Shown piece by piece: positions 56,372 to 64,000 of a DNA stretch of 64,000 nucleotides (position 1 is the first letter of the stretch; every line of letters starts with the position of its first letter). The stretch comes from Kriegella aquimaris. GTDB taxonomy: Bacteria; Bacteroidota; Bacteroidia; Flavobacteriales; Flavobacteriaceae. The notes under the pieces are model-generated. The model worked only from the letters and a program-made list of their open reading frames with translations, did not search any database and had not been told where the DNA came from. The stretch covers positions 248,001 to 312,000 of the forward strand of contig NZ_FNGV01000004.1 in NCBI RefSeq assembly GCF_900103215.1, in the 5' to 3' direction. Position numbers and translations under genes: made by a program.

Positions 56372-57376
56372 ATGAAAGTACTTTACGCCATACAAGGAAC
56401 TGGAAACGGACACTTGAGCAGGGCGCGTGACATCATTCCCATCTTACAGAAAAATAAGGTAAATCTTGATATTTTGGTAAGCGGAACACAGGCAGATATT
56501 CAAATTCCGTACCCTATTAAATATCAACTAAAAGGGTGGAGTTTTATTTTCGGGAAAAAGGGAGGTGTTGATATGTGGCGTACGTATGTCAAGACCAATT
56601 CGGTGAGGCTTCAAAAAGAAATCAAGAGTATTCCCGTCTCCGATTATGATTTGATTATCAACGACTTCGAACCGGTTTCAGCATGGGCTTGCAAACAGAA
56701 TCAGAAGAGATGTATCAGTCTTAGTCATCAAGCTGCTGTTTTATCGCCCAAAGCACCGCAACCAAAAAAAACGGATAGATTTGGTAAATTCATCCTCAGA
56801 AAATATGCTCCCACCACAAAGCAATATGGCTTGCATTTTAAAAATTATGATGATACTATCTTTACCCCCATCATACGCCAAGATGTTCGGAATATAACAC
56901 GAACTGCTGGTAATCACTATACTGTTTATTTACCTTCCTATAGTGACGAAAAAATTTTAAATGTACTTTCTCAGATAAAGAATGTAGCATGGGAAGTATT
57001 TTCGAAACATACCGATAGTGATTTCTTTTGGCGCAACATAACCATTCGTCGCATCAAAAATGAAACTTTTATCAAGAGCATGGCAGAAAGCAAAGGAGTG
57101 CTTTGCGGTGCTGGTTTTGAGACCCCCGCCGAAGCCCTATACATGGGAAAGAAGCTTATGGCTATACCTATGAAAGGGCAATATGAACAACAATGCAATG
57201 CCGCGGCTTTGATGGAAATGGGCGTACCAATAATAAAAACATTAAAAACCAAACACCTTGATAAGCTAAAGCAATGGGTCGAAAGCAGTAAAAAAGTCGA
57301 TGTATACTACCCCGATATCACAGCAGAAATAATTGATCGCGTGCTTCAAGAGGTGACCATAGGTCAAACCTACTAG
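56372..57376 (+). CDS. Glycosyltransferase, GT-B fold (GT28/MJ1255-like)
   Basis: 334 residues. The N-terminal IQGTGNGHLSRARDIIPIL is the glycine-rich acceptor-side loop of GT-B enzymes of the MurG/MGDG synthase type. The C-terminal half has VLCGAGFETPAEALYMGKK and IPMKGQYEQQCNAAAL, the nucleotide-sugar binding loops. The family is usually labelled UDP-glycosyltransferase-like or hypothetical. The ATG follows the stop of the phosphoesterase directly (TAAATG), and the GH1 gene starts seven bases after its stop, so all three are cotranscribed. It lacks a signal peptide. It probably adds a sugar to a lipid or small molecule; acceptor unknown. Confidence 0.82.
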   Translation: MKVLYAIQGTGNGHLSRARDIIPILQKNKVNLDILVSGTQADIQIPYPIKYQLKGWSFIFGKKGGVDMWRTYVKTNSVRLQKEIKSIPVSDYDLIINDFEPVSAWACKQNQKRCISLSHQAAVLSPKAPQPKKTDRFGKFILRKYAPTTKQYGLHFKNYDDTIFTPIIRQDVRNITRTAGNHYTVYLPSYSDEKILNVLSQIKNVAWEVFSKHTDSDFFWRNITIRRIKNETFIKSMAESKGVLCGAGFETPAEALYMGKKLMAIPMKGQYEQQCNAAALMEMGVPIIKTLKTKHLDKLKQWVESSKKVDVYYPDITAEIIDRVLQEVTIGQTY

Positions 57377-57383
57377 TAGATTT

Positions 57384-58754
57384 ATGACCGACAAAAAAAA
57401 TTACCCAAATCCTGAACTGGGCATCAACGATTTTGGAAATGATTTTATTTGGGGAGTATCAACTGCCGCCTATCAAATCGAAGGCGCCCACGCCATTCAT
57501 GATAAGGGTGAATCGATATGGGACCGCTTCGTTTCCCAAAAAGGAAAAGTCTATCAAGAACATCATGGTAAAATAGCTTGTGACTTTTATCACAACTATA
57601 AATCGGATATTCAGCTGATGAAGGCAATGAACATTCCTAATTTTAGATTTTCATTGTCTTGGCCTCGACTCATGCCCAAAGGAGAGGGATCATCGAGCCA
57701 AGCAGGTATTGATTTTTACAACCGAGTCATCGATTTTTGTCTTGAATGTGGCATTACGCCATGGGTAACGATCTATCATTGGGACCTCCCCCAAAATTTA
57801 GAGGATAAGGGAGGTTGGACAAATAGAAAAATAATCGGTTGGTTCGAGAACTATGTCCGACTTTGCGCGAAACATTTCGGCAATCGGGTAAAACACTGGA
57901 TGGTGCTTAACGAACCGATGGTATTTACCGGCGCGGGACATTTTTTGGGGGTTCATGCCCCGGGCCGTAAAGGATTGAAAAATTTTCTACCAGCCGTGCA
58001 TCATGCCGCTCTATGTCAAAGTGCCGGAGGCAGAATTTTACGTTCCGAAGTGACAAACGCAACGATAGGCACCACTTTCTCCTGCTCTCAAATAACACCT
58101 CGTTCAAACAACAAGAAAGATGCTCTTGCGGCACGAAAAGCAGATGCTTTGCTCAATCGACTTTTTATCGAACCATCTCTGGGTTTAGGGTACCCAAAAG
58201 ATATTAAAGTACTACAACGCATAGAAAAATACCAACGGCCCGAGGATAAAAAAAATCTGATTTTCGATTTCGATTTTATAGGAATTCAAAACTATACCAG
58301 AGAGGTCGTTAGGCACAGCTATACCACCCCTTATTTATGGGCCAAAATCGTTAAGGCCACAAAGCGGAACGTGCAAACCACCTTGATGGACTGGGAAGTA
58401 TACCCACCCAGCATATACGCCATGATTGCTAAGTTCAACACCTATGAAAATGTCAAAAAGATTATCATAACCGAAAATGGCAGTGCTTTTGAAGATTCGC
58501 TCAAGGCAGGTAAAGTACACGACCCTCAACGCCTATCTTACCTAAAACATTATCTAAAAGAAGTTCATAAAGCCAAAAACGACGGATTAAAAGTTTCGGG
58601 ATACTTTGCTTGGACATTCACCGATAATTTTGAATGGGCGGAAGGGTTTTATCCCAGATTCGGATTGGTCTATGTCGATTTCAAGAATCAAAAAAGAATC
58701 GTAAAATCATCAGGTAAATGGTACCGCGATTTTTTAAGACCACTATTCGATTAA
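57384..58754 (+). CDS. GH1 beta-glycosidase (beta-glucosidase-like), cytosolic
   Basis: 456 residues, full length for GH1. WGVSTAAYQIEGA (23-35) is the family N-terminal signature. The acid/base E177 is in VLNEP, and the nucleophile E364 is in IITENGSAFE. The W near the aglycone end (FTDNFEWAEGF) is present. No signal peptide, so it should hydrolyse imported or endogenous beta-glucosides or beta-galactosides in the cytosol. Unusually, it ends an operon with an LpxH-like phosphoesterase and a GT-B glycosyltransferase rather than with a transporter, hinting at turnover of a glycoconjugate made by the cell. Confidence 0.95.
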   Translation: MTDKKNYPNPELGINDFGNDFIWGVSTAAYQIEGAHAIHDKGESIWDRFVSQKGKVYQEHHGKIACDFYHNYKSDIQLMKAMNIPNFRFSLSWPRLMPKGEGSSSQAGIDFYNRVIDFCLECGITPWVTIYHWDLPQNLEDKGGWTNRKIIGWFENYVRLCAKHFGNRVKHWMVLNEPMVFTGAGHFLGVHAPGRKGLKNFLPAVHHAALCQSAGGRILRSEVTNATIGTTFSCSQITPRSNNKKDALAARKADALLNRLFIEPSLGLGYPKDIKVLQRIEKYQRPEDKKNLIFDFDFIGIQNYTREVVRHSYTTPYLWAKIVKATKRNVQTTLMDWEVYPPSIYAMIAKFNTYENVKKIIITENGSAFEDSLKAGKVHDPQRLSYLKHYLKEVHKAKNDGLKVSGYFAWTFTDNFEWAEGFYPRFGLVYVDFKNQKRIVKSSGKWYRDFLRPLFD

Positions 58755-58781
58755 CATTTTCAAAATAGCTCTTTACTGAAA

Positions 58782-58805
58782 AAACCGATGTTTCCATCGG
58801 TTTTA
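58782..58805. terminator. Bidirectional terminator between convergent operons
   Basis: AAAACCGATG (58782-58791) pairs with CATCGGTTTT (58796-58805) across a four-base loop. Both strands give T-rich tails. It serves the GH1 operon (plus) and possibly the uronate operon (minus). Confidence 0.85.
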
Positions 58806-58913
58806 ATAGACTAACTCAAATACTCATCAGAACGTCTCCTTAAAACTAAGGCCGCTCAAAAATAGAATAGTCAAATCTTTTTAATGTAAAGACAGTTTAA
58901 GCAATTGATTAAA

Positions 58914-60839
58914 TTATAACTTAGTTTCTTTTATGATGAATTGATGCTCGCCCTTTAACTTTTTACTTTTGGCAGTAAATACAATTCGAGTCAACCCTTC
59001 AGGCCAGCTATTTTTAAGCTTTTCGTCTTCAACAGCGTGAAATTCAATAACTGGTGAAACATGACTAGGGTTGTACTTTAATTCGACTTTAAAACCATCA
59101 CCTTGTAGGCTCAAAATACCAGCAGCTTTCTCAGAGACTTTACATGGGGTCATGAAATTAATAGTCGTTGGGAGATCCCTAAGTTCGCTTAGCTCATAAT
59201 TATCAAAGACCGTGAATTTCTTGCCCCTATTAAGCTGGTAGCTTCGAACCCATTTGTTAACACCCGCATCGACATAGGCACTTGAAATATCCGTTGAAAA
59301 AAACGCCTTTTTCTTGTCTGCTGTAAAACTGGTGTTTTGAGCAATATACTGCGACCCGTTCATTTGATCCACACCATTTATCTTGGGAAGGTTATGGTAT
59401 TGTGATTGCATTGTCCATATCTCATATCTTTTATTACTAAAAGTCTTTGCGTTATACGTCTCCCTGCCCACATCTACCAAACACGGCTTACCGTTCACAT
59501 AAAGTACGAAAGAACCCATATCGTTGTGATTATGGCTCTCTGCATTATGCCCGCCCTTTGCCGCAAAGAAGAACCCATCAGTTGTACCTTCGGCATCCCG
59601 CGCTCCGGCTACTTCAATATCGGACAACCAAAAATCACGAATAAGTGCATTTTCCGCAGGTGCCTTTTTTATCTCCTCGAGCAGCATCAATTGCATTACC
59701 TGCTCATTGATTTTTCCATCTAAAGTCTCAATTTCCCAACCTTGTTCATTCGCAAGAAACGCACCGAATTTTTGCATCACGGGATCCTTGATAGCTTTTC
59801 CGTAACTATAAATAACTTGGGGCTTACTATTAACTTTGGCATCTGCATCGGCAAAATTGACAAAGTAGGGATAATCAATATTTGCCTTATAAATATAGGC
59901 CCCCATGTTTTTGACAAGTTGGTTGTCAAAAACATCGAATTGGCCTTGTGTAGCCAAGCGGAGCAAATCTAGATTTTGATATAGCTTTGCACCTGCCAAA
60001 CCCCAATATGAAGGACCTTCATCACACCCCCCATCAGCAGGGTACTGATTTAAAAAGATATCTAACGACCTGACTACTTTTTGAACACCCGCAATCTTTT
60101 TGCGCTCATCATTTTCCATAATAAGGATAGCGGTAAGCATGTTAAAATTGGTCCACGGATTCCAGTTGTTAACTTTTCTTTTTTTATCAAAACCCATCCA
60201 CCAAAAATCTTCGCGCTCATAATAGGGAATAATAGCCTTATCCATAACCTCATCTTTCAACCTTTTCGAAATCAATGGATGAACTTTGTCAAATTCCTCT
60301 TTAAAAAAATAATAGGTCCATGAAAGAATATTTGCAACTTCCCCCACCCCAAGATCAATTGAAGGGTTATGCTTGTCAGGAAGACCGTCGGGTTCGGGAA
60401 TGTGAGCCGACCAACCCCACCATGTCTGTTCACTGTAGAACCAAGCTCCGTTTATAATTTGGTCGATAAACCTTCCTTTGCCTTCCATCAATTCTGCCAT
60501 AACGCAGGCAGTAAGTACAGATTGTGGTTTGACAAACAAGGGGTGACGCCGATCTCCTGAACGAATAATTTCCAGATAATCCGTTGCTTTTATAGTCGGC
60601 CAATTATACTCGAGATATTTTTCGCCCTGTTCGATATACTTTTTTTTCAATCCCTCGGGTATGGTATTCCAAAAATTACGTGTATCGTATTTTGGATAAC
60701 CGAGTTCTGAAAAATTGGTGACCAGATTTTTTTCTAAGTCAATTTCTGCAGATTCTTTAAGTAGAATATTTCGCTCTCCTTGCGAGCTAAGATGAGTCGA
60801 AATCAAACAAAATATAAGAAGAACACAAAGGTTTTTCAT
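58914..60839 (-). CDS. Heparinase II/III-family protein, probable polysaccharide lyase
   Basis: 641 residues. Signal peptide about 1-19 (LCVLLIFCLISTHLSSQ). An N-terminal alpha-toroid region (about 50-380; WWGWSAHIPEPDGLPDKHNP, WNPWTNFNM, DGGCDEGPSYWG) is followed by the heparinase II/III beta-sheet domain. That domain opens FFFAAKGGHNAESHNHNDMG (N and H likely catalytic) and continues VDVGRETYNAKTF. The combination fits exo- or oligo-acting lyases for uronate polymers. It is last in the operon kduI-kduD-DUF4861-lyase, which handles unsaturated uronates, so it probably supplies them by beta-elimination. The polymer (alginate, ulvan-, pectin- or glycosaminoglycan-like) cannot be told. Confidence 0.85.
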   Translation of the reverse strand: MKNLCVLLIFCLISTHLSSQGERNILLKESAEIDLEKNLVTNFSELGYPKYDTRNFWNTIPEGLKKKYIEQGEKYLEYNWPTIKATDYLEIIRSGDRRHPLFVKPQSVLTACVMAELMEGKGRFIDQIINGAWFYSEQTWWGWSAHIPEPDGLPDKHNPSIDLGVGEVANILSWTYYFFKEEFDKVHPLISKRLKDEVMDKAIIPYYEREDFWWMGFDKKRKVNNWNPWTNFNMLTAILIMENDERKKIAGVQKVVRSLDIFLNQYPADGGCDEGPSYWGLAGAKLYQNLDLLRLATQGQFDVFDNQLVKNMGAYIYKANIDYPYFVNFADADAKVNSKPQVIYSYGKAIKDPVMQKFGAFLANEQGWEIETLDGKINEQVMQLMLLEEIKKAPAENALIRDFWLSDIEVAGARDAEGTTDGFFFAAKGGHNAESHNHNDMGSFVLYVNGKPCLVDVGRETYNAKTFSNKRYEIWTMQSQYHNLPKINGVDQMNGSQYIAQNTSFTADKKKAFFSTDISSAYVDAGVNKWVRSYQLNRGKKFTVFDNYELSELRDLPTTINFMTPCKVSEKAAGILSLQGDGFKVELKYNPSHVSPVIEFHAVEDEKLKNSWPEGLTRIVFTAKSKKLKGEHQFIIKETKL

Positions 60840-60907
60840 GCTTCAAAATTAAAAATTATGAGATTGTCCGACTCAAATAACCGACGAGCCGATTTCTAAG
60901 CCAAAAC

Positions 60908-62092
60908 TTACTTTACAACAACCTCTAACGGACTATTTAGTTTTTCTGCGAAATCGCTCAAATAATCGTCCCAAGCTTTTTTGGTTTGAAACTGTCCGCT
61001 TTTTTTCCATGAGAAACCAGCGTAGTATAATACTTTTTGATTCTCGACTTTTAAATGGGCAAAGAGGTTACTCTCATCATTTCTATTGGTCACATAATGC
61101 TCATGGCCAATCATGGTTCCTTTGGGGACAACAATACCAGTACCCAATTCTGAATCTTCATGGGGTTCCCAATAACTAATCCAACTTTCTTCTTCATTTA
61201 TACCGACTTCTCCATTTTTTTCGTGCAAGGTTAGACCTGCGGAAAGTGTATCGGTACCCTTAACCTTGATTTCAAATCTTGAAAGATTGCTGCCATAATC
61301 CAATGAAATATGCTTTTCTTCAGAAATTTGATTTCCAGCGGCATCCCATGTGGCGTAAGTCAGTATAAAACTAGTACGAATTGGTCCGTTGTAAAGCGTT
61401 TTCCAAGAAGCATAGTTTCTAGAGGTATAATAATTGGTATCAACTTTAACTGCAGTTCCCCCTACCCCTCGGCTGGGTCCAACATGAAAATTGTCAAGTC
61501 CTTCACCTGTATCTTTGTGATATGAACCATCAGTCTCCAATTCTTTTTTGTACCATTTATTGATAATGGGATAATCAACTCTTTTGAGCCAGGCATCGAT
61601 ACCGCTTGAAAGCGTACCGCCTTTAACACCATCTTCTACCATTTTCTGAGCAGTTGGGCCATAAGTTCTAAAAGCTACGCGATTGTTTTCCCAGGCATAA
61701 TCATCAGTTCTTTCAGGTACAAACCTTGAATAACAGCGTTCTTCGGTCATTGTAGATGTCGAATCGTTCTGAATTATTTCAAAAGTTTTTTCGGAAAGCG
61801 CTTTTACTTCCGGTTGAAAAAGTAGCATATCTAAAGTTCCATCACTATCGGAATCCACAACCTGCACTACCAGTGGTTTTTGAGTTTCAATATCTAAAAC
61901 CCCCAACGCGCCCAAATCTACCGCCTCAACATCGAAACCTAAACTGTTCAAATCTAATGACACGGTCTCAGAAGAACGGTCGCTATTCAAGGTGTTCTTA
62001 ACAACAATCTGTTGCTTCTCCGCCGCTTTCTCGGCACACCCAAAACAGAATAAAACAACAACTAATGAAAGAAAAGCCGAATTTACACGCAT
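60908..62092 (-). CDS. DUF4861 family lipoprotein
   Basis: 394 residues. The signal ends in the lipobox VLFCFGC with C19, so the protein is a lipoprotein. The body matches DUF4861: VVKNTLNSDRSSETVSLDL, then WENNRVAFRTYGP near 195-207, DNFHVGPSRGVGG and ending FSWKKSGQF. The WENNRVAFR-GP pattern is characteristic. DUF4861 genes are common beside lyases for pectin- and alginate-type polymers (from memory), but no activity is established here. It lies two bases after kduD and 68 before the lyase gene. Confidence 0.85.
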   Translation of the reverse strand: MRVNSAFLSLVVVLFCFGCAEKAAEKQQIVVKNTLNSDRSSETVSLDLNSLGFDVEAVDLGALGVLDIETQKPLVVQVVDSDSDGTLDMLLFQPEVKALSEKTFEIIQNDSTSTMTEERCYSRFVPERTDDYAWENNRVAFRTYGPTAQKMVEDGVKGGTLSSGIDAWLKRVDYPIINKWYKKELETDGSYHKDTGEGLDNFHVGPSRGVGGTAVKVDTNYYTSRNYASWKTLYNGPIRTSFILTYATWDAAGNQISEEKHISLDYGSNLSRFEIKVKGTDTLSAGLTLHEKNGEVGINEEESWISYWEPHEDSELGTGIVVPKGTMIGHEHYVTNRNDESNLFAHLKVENQKVLYYAGFSWKKSGQFQTKKAWDDYLSDFAEKLNSPLEVVVK

Positions 62093-62094
62093 AA

Positions 62095-62889
62095 TTAGTT
62101 TTCGTTTGAAGGTTTACCGATGGTTGCCAAAATACCACCATCAACATATAATATATGACCGTTAACAAAGTTACTTGCCTTAGAGGCTAGAAATACGGCA
62201 GCACCACCCAAATCGTCGGGATCACCCCACTTTGCGGCCGGGGTTCGATTGATAATAAAATCATTAAAGGGATGCCCATCGACCCGTATCGGTGCCGTTT
62301 GGGAAGTAGCAAAATAGCCCGGTCCTATTCCGTTGATCTGGATATTGTGTTTGGCCCATTCCGTTGCCATATTCTGGGTCAACATTTTTAATCCGCCTTT
62401 TGCCGCAGCATACGCGCCTACCGTATTGCGCCCCAATTCGCTCATCATTGAGCAAATATTGATGATTTTACCTTTTTTTCTGGCGATCATGCTTTTAACC
62501 ACGTGTTTTGAAACTATAAACGGACTCACCAAATCAATATCGATAACCTGTTTAAAATCGGCTACTTCCATTTCTTCAAGTGGCGTTCTCTTAATAATTC
62601 CGGCGTTGTTAATCAAGATATCGATGGCGCCTACCTCGCTTTGTATCTTTTGAACGGCTTCGATTACCTCGGCCTCATCAGCAACATTAAATTTATAGCC
62701 AAAAGCCTTTATACCTTCTGACTCATAATATTTTACGGCATCGTCTATTTTTTGTTGTGACGAATTGCCGTTAACGATAAGGGTTGCGCCAGCATTACCC
62801 AAGCCCTTTGCCATTGCCATACCAAGACCGTGAGTACTACCCGTGACCAAAGCAATTTTTCCTGTCAAATCAAATAATGAATTATCCAT
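62095..62889 (-). CDS. kduD: SDR oxidoreductase, 2-dehydro-3-deoxy-D-gluconate 5-dehydrogenase type (KduD)
   Basis: 264 residues, classical SDR. NAD-binding TGSTHGLG spans 16-23, INNAG is at 93-97, S147 (ICSMMS), Y160 and K164 (AYAAAK) form the active site, and the family end LYVDGGI is present. The early FDLTGKIALVTGSTHGLGMA is typical of the KduD/gluconate 5-dehydrogenase branch. It should reduce 3-deoxy-D-glycero-2,5-hexodiulosonate to 2-keto-3-deoxygluconate. It starts two bases after the kduI stop, which gives strong pathway support. Cytosolic. Confidence 0.9.
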   Translation of the reverse strand: MDNSLFDLTGKIALVTGSTHGLGMAMAKGLGNAGATLIVNGNSSQQKIDDAVKYYESEGIKAFGYKFNVADEAEVIEAVQKIQSEVGAIDILINNAGIIKRTPLEEMEVADFKQVIDIDLVSPFIVSKHVVKSMIARKKGKIINICSMMSELGRNTVGAYAAAKGGLKMLTQNMATEWAKHNIQINGIGPGYFATSQTAPIRVDGHPFNDFIINRTPAAKWGDPDDLGGAAVFLASKASNFVNGHILYVDGGILATIGKPSNEN

Positions 62890-62891
62890 AT

Positions 62892-63731
62892 CTATCTTAA
62901 TTCGGTTATTTTAGCAACATCCATATCCGTATAATCGAGATTTTCTCCCGCCATTCCCCAAATAAAAGTGTAATTCGAAGTTCCAGAACCACAGTGTATC
63001 GACCACGGTGGTGAGATTACAGCTTGGTGGTTGTGCATCCAAATATGTCTAGTTTCACTTGGCTGCCCCATGAAGTGGCAGACAGCTTGTTCTTCAGGTA
63101 CATCCATATAGAAATAAACCTCCATACGACGGTCGTGCACATGGGCCGGCATGGTATTCCAAACGCTACCCGTTTTCAAAGTGGTCATTCCCATTTGCAA
63201 TTGGCAGGTTGTCACCACGCCACCGATAATCATTTGGTTTACGGTACGGTGATTGGCAGTTTCTAGTGATCCCAATTCAAGTTTATTGGCATCTTCTAAA
63301 CTTACCTTTTTTGTAGGATAGTTGGTATGGGCCGGCGCAGAATTCAAATAAAATTTGGCAGGTTTGGTTTCTGAATCACTTTTAAAAACGACTTCTTTTG
63401 CCCCCATTCCGATGTACAAGGCATCTTTATGACCCAAGGCATACGAAGTTCCGTCTACAACAACTGAACCGCTATCCCCGACATTGATGATACCTAATTC
63501 ACGACGTTCCAAAAAATACGTTGATTTTAGCGGATCAATGCTTTCCAAGGTCAAAGACTGCTTAGGCACCGCTGAACCAGCAATATAGCGGTCATAATGG
63601 GAATAGGTAAGAACCATCTTTCCCTCCTGCATGAGATTATCGATTAAAAACTCGTCCCGTAATTGGGTCGTATCGTATTGTTTCACGGCTTCAGGGCTGG
63701 AGGCGTATCTTGTTTCGTAAAGAGTTGTCAT
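62892..63731 (-). CDS. kduI: 5-dehydro-4-deoxy-D-glucuronate isomerase (KduI)
   Basis: 279 residues, the standard KduI length. Metal ligands are visible as H197 and H199 (PAHVHDRR), E204 (EVYFYMD) and H246 (SIHCGSG), each one position after the ligands known in the E. coli enzyme. The signatures YFLERRELGIINVG and WMHNHQAVISPPWSIHCG are distinctive. It isomerises 4-deoxy-L-threo-5-hexosulose uronate, the product of unsaturated uronate ring opening, to 3-deoxy-D-glycero-2,5-hexodiulosonate, the KduD substrate. First gene of the minus-strand operon; the 26-bp palindrome lies about 110 bases upstream. Confidence 0.95.
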   Translation of the reverse strand: MTTLYETRYASSPEAVKQYDTTQLRDEFLIDNLMQEGKMVLTYSHYDRYIAGSAVPKQSLTLESIDPLKSTYFLERRELGIINVGDSGSVVVDGTSYALGHKDALYIGMGAKEVVFKSDSETKPAKFYLNSAPAHTNYPTKKVSLEDANKLELGSLETANHRTVNQMIIGGVVTTCQLQMGMTTLKTGSVWNTMPAHVHDRRMEVYFYMDVPEEQAVCHFMGQPSETRHIWMHNHQAVISPPWSIHCGSGTSNYTFIWGMAGENLDYTDMDVAKITELR

Positions 63732-63828
63732 TGTCTATATATGTTAATGATATTAATAAAAGGATGTAATTATAATCCGTTCAGTTAAACAGCGGTTTTC
63801 TATAACCAAATCGAAATGATGGTTTTTT

Positions 63829-63836
63829 CAAATGTA
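63829..63836 (-). promoter_or_regulatory. Candidate -7 promoter element of the kduI operon
   Basis: On the minus strand TACATTTG fits the Bacteroidota -7 consensus TAnnTTTG. It is next to the palindrome at 63840-63865, which would then cover the spacer and -33 region. A properly spaced TTG was not found. Confidence 0.4.
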
Positions 63837-63839
63837 CAT

Positions 63840-63865
63840 AATTAATACAATCGATTGTATTAATT
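63840..63865. promoter_or_regulatory. Perfect 26-bp palindrome, probable LacI-family operator
   Basis: AATTAATACAATC is followed directly by its exact reverse complement GATTGTATTAATT. The central CG within a symmetrical AT-rich site is the usual form of LacI/GalR-family operators. It lies between the divergent kduI and LacI-type genes, and so probably controls one or both. Confidence 0.7.
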
Positions 63866-63959
63866 GTCCTCGAAATCTTTAAATTTACAAAAATTAGGTA
63901 ATGGAAGCAACAGCCAAAAATGTGCTTTGATTTACTTCCCAGTTGAAAAAACTTAGTTC

Positions 63960-64000
63960 ATGAAAAATGTGACCATTCACGAAATCGCCAAGGCACTGAA
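63960..64000 (+). CDS. LacI-family transcriptional regulator, N-terminal fragment (cut by right edge)
   Basis: Only 13 codons are visible. They read MKNVTIHEIAKAL followed by the first bases of an Asn or Lys codon, the opening of the LacI/GalR helix-turn-helix (VTIxDIAxxLxVS). The gene diverges from the kduI operon, and the palindrome lies 94 bases before the start. The effector domain is outside the window. It probably represses the uronate operon until a pathway intermediate binds. Confidence 0.8.
   Translation, partial: MKNVTIHEIAKAL

Overview
The window looks like chromosomal DNA of a marine polysaccharide-degrading Flavobacteriia member (Bacteroidota, in the general style of Zobellia or Maribacter; the genus cannot be fixed from this sequence). 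Evidence: a SusC/SusD pair, several S1 sulfatases, a one-protein hybrid two-component sensor, two giant proteins ending in a type B sorting domain of the type IX secretion system (T9SS), a PorP/SprF-like protein, and AT-rich spacers. No rRNA, tRNA, CRISPR array, insertion sequence or phage gene was recognised.

Layout. (1) 1-2611, plus: the 3' end of a sulfatase and a GMC flavoprotein with a CX5CX3C iron-sulfur signature. (2) 3071-15388, plus: a 4105-residue T9SS surface protein. (3) 15459-41242, all minus: a locus for sulfated, probably acetylated, fucose-containing polysaccharide. In transcription order it holds the hybrid sensor/regulator, an alpha/beta-hydrolase esterase, a GH29 alpha-L-fucosidase, a SASA-type esterase, a divergent GH29-like protein, two sulfatases, an AraC-type regulator remnant, SusC, SusD and a third sulfatase. 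A strong terminator follows, then a four-gene catabolic operon: L-fuconate dehydratase, SDR dehydrogenase, FAH-family hydrolase and FMN 2-hydroxyacid oxidase/dehydrogenase. (4) 41337-47343, minus: a Gdx/SugE-type SMR exporter, a HipA-like kinase with its DUF3037 partner, a CPBP protease, a GT39-like glycosyltransferase, a small secreted NTF2-like protein and a PorP/SprF-like protein. (5) 47343-54869, minus: a 2508-residue T9SS protein with about 14 tandem Ig-like repeats, overlapping porP by one base. (6) 55499-58754, plus: an operon of metallophosphoesterase, glycosyltransferase and cytosolic GH1 glycosidase. (7) 58914-63731, minus: an unsaturated-uronate operon (kduI, kduD, DUF4861 lipoprotein, heparinase II/III-like lyase). 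A LacI-family gene diverges from it and is cut by the right edge; a perfect 26-bp palindrome lies between the two.

How the genes work together. In block 3, secreted sulfatases and esterases would strip sulfate and acetyl groups, GH29 enzymes would release L-fucose, SusCD would import oligosaccharides, and the operon at 15459-19665 would turn L-fuconate into pyruvate plus L-lactate, with the FMN enzyme oxidising the lactate. The early steps (fucose dehydrogenase, fuconolactonase), a fucose permease and an endo-fucanase were not seen, so they must lie elsewhere or be absent. In block 7, an exo- or oligo-lyase would make unsaturated uronate, and KduI and KduD would take the resulting 4-deoxy-5-keto-uronate to 2-keto-3-deoxygluconate, probably under LacI control. 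Nothing here is clearly a wholly new system. The most distinctive points are the divergent GH29-like enzyme, the complete lower fucose pathway inside the PUL, the LacI operator, the decayed AraC regulator, and the inserted domains and start-proximal hairpins of the two giant adhesin genes.
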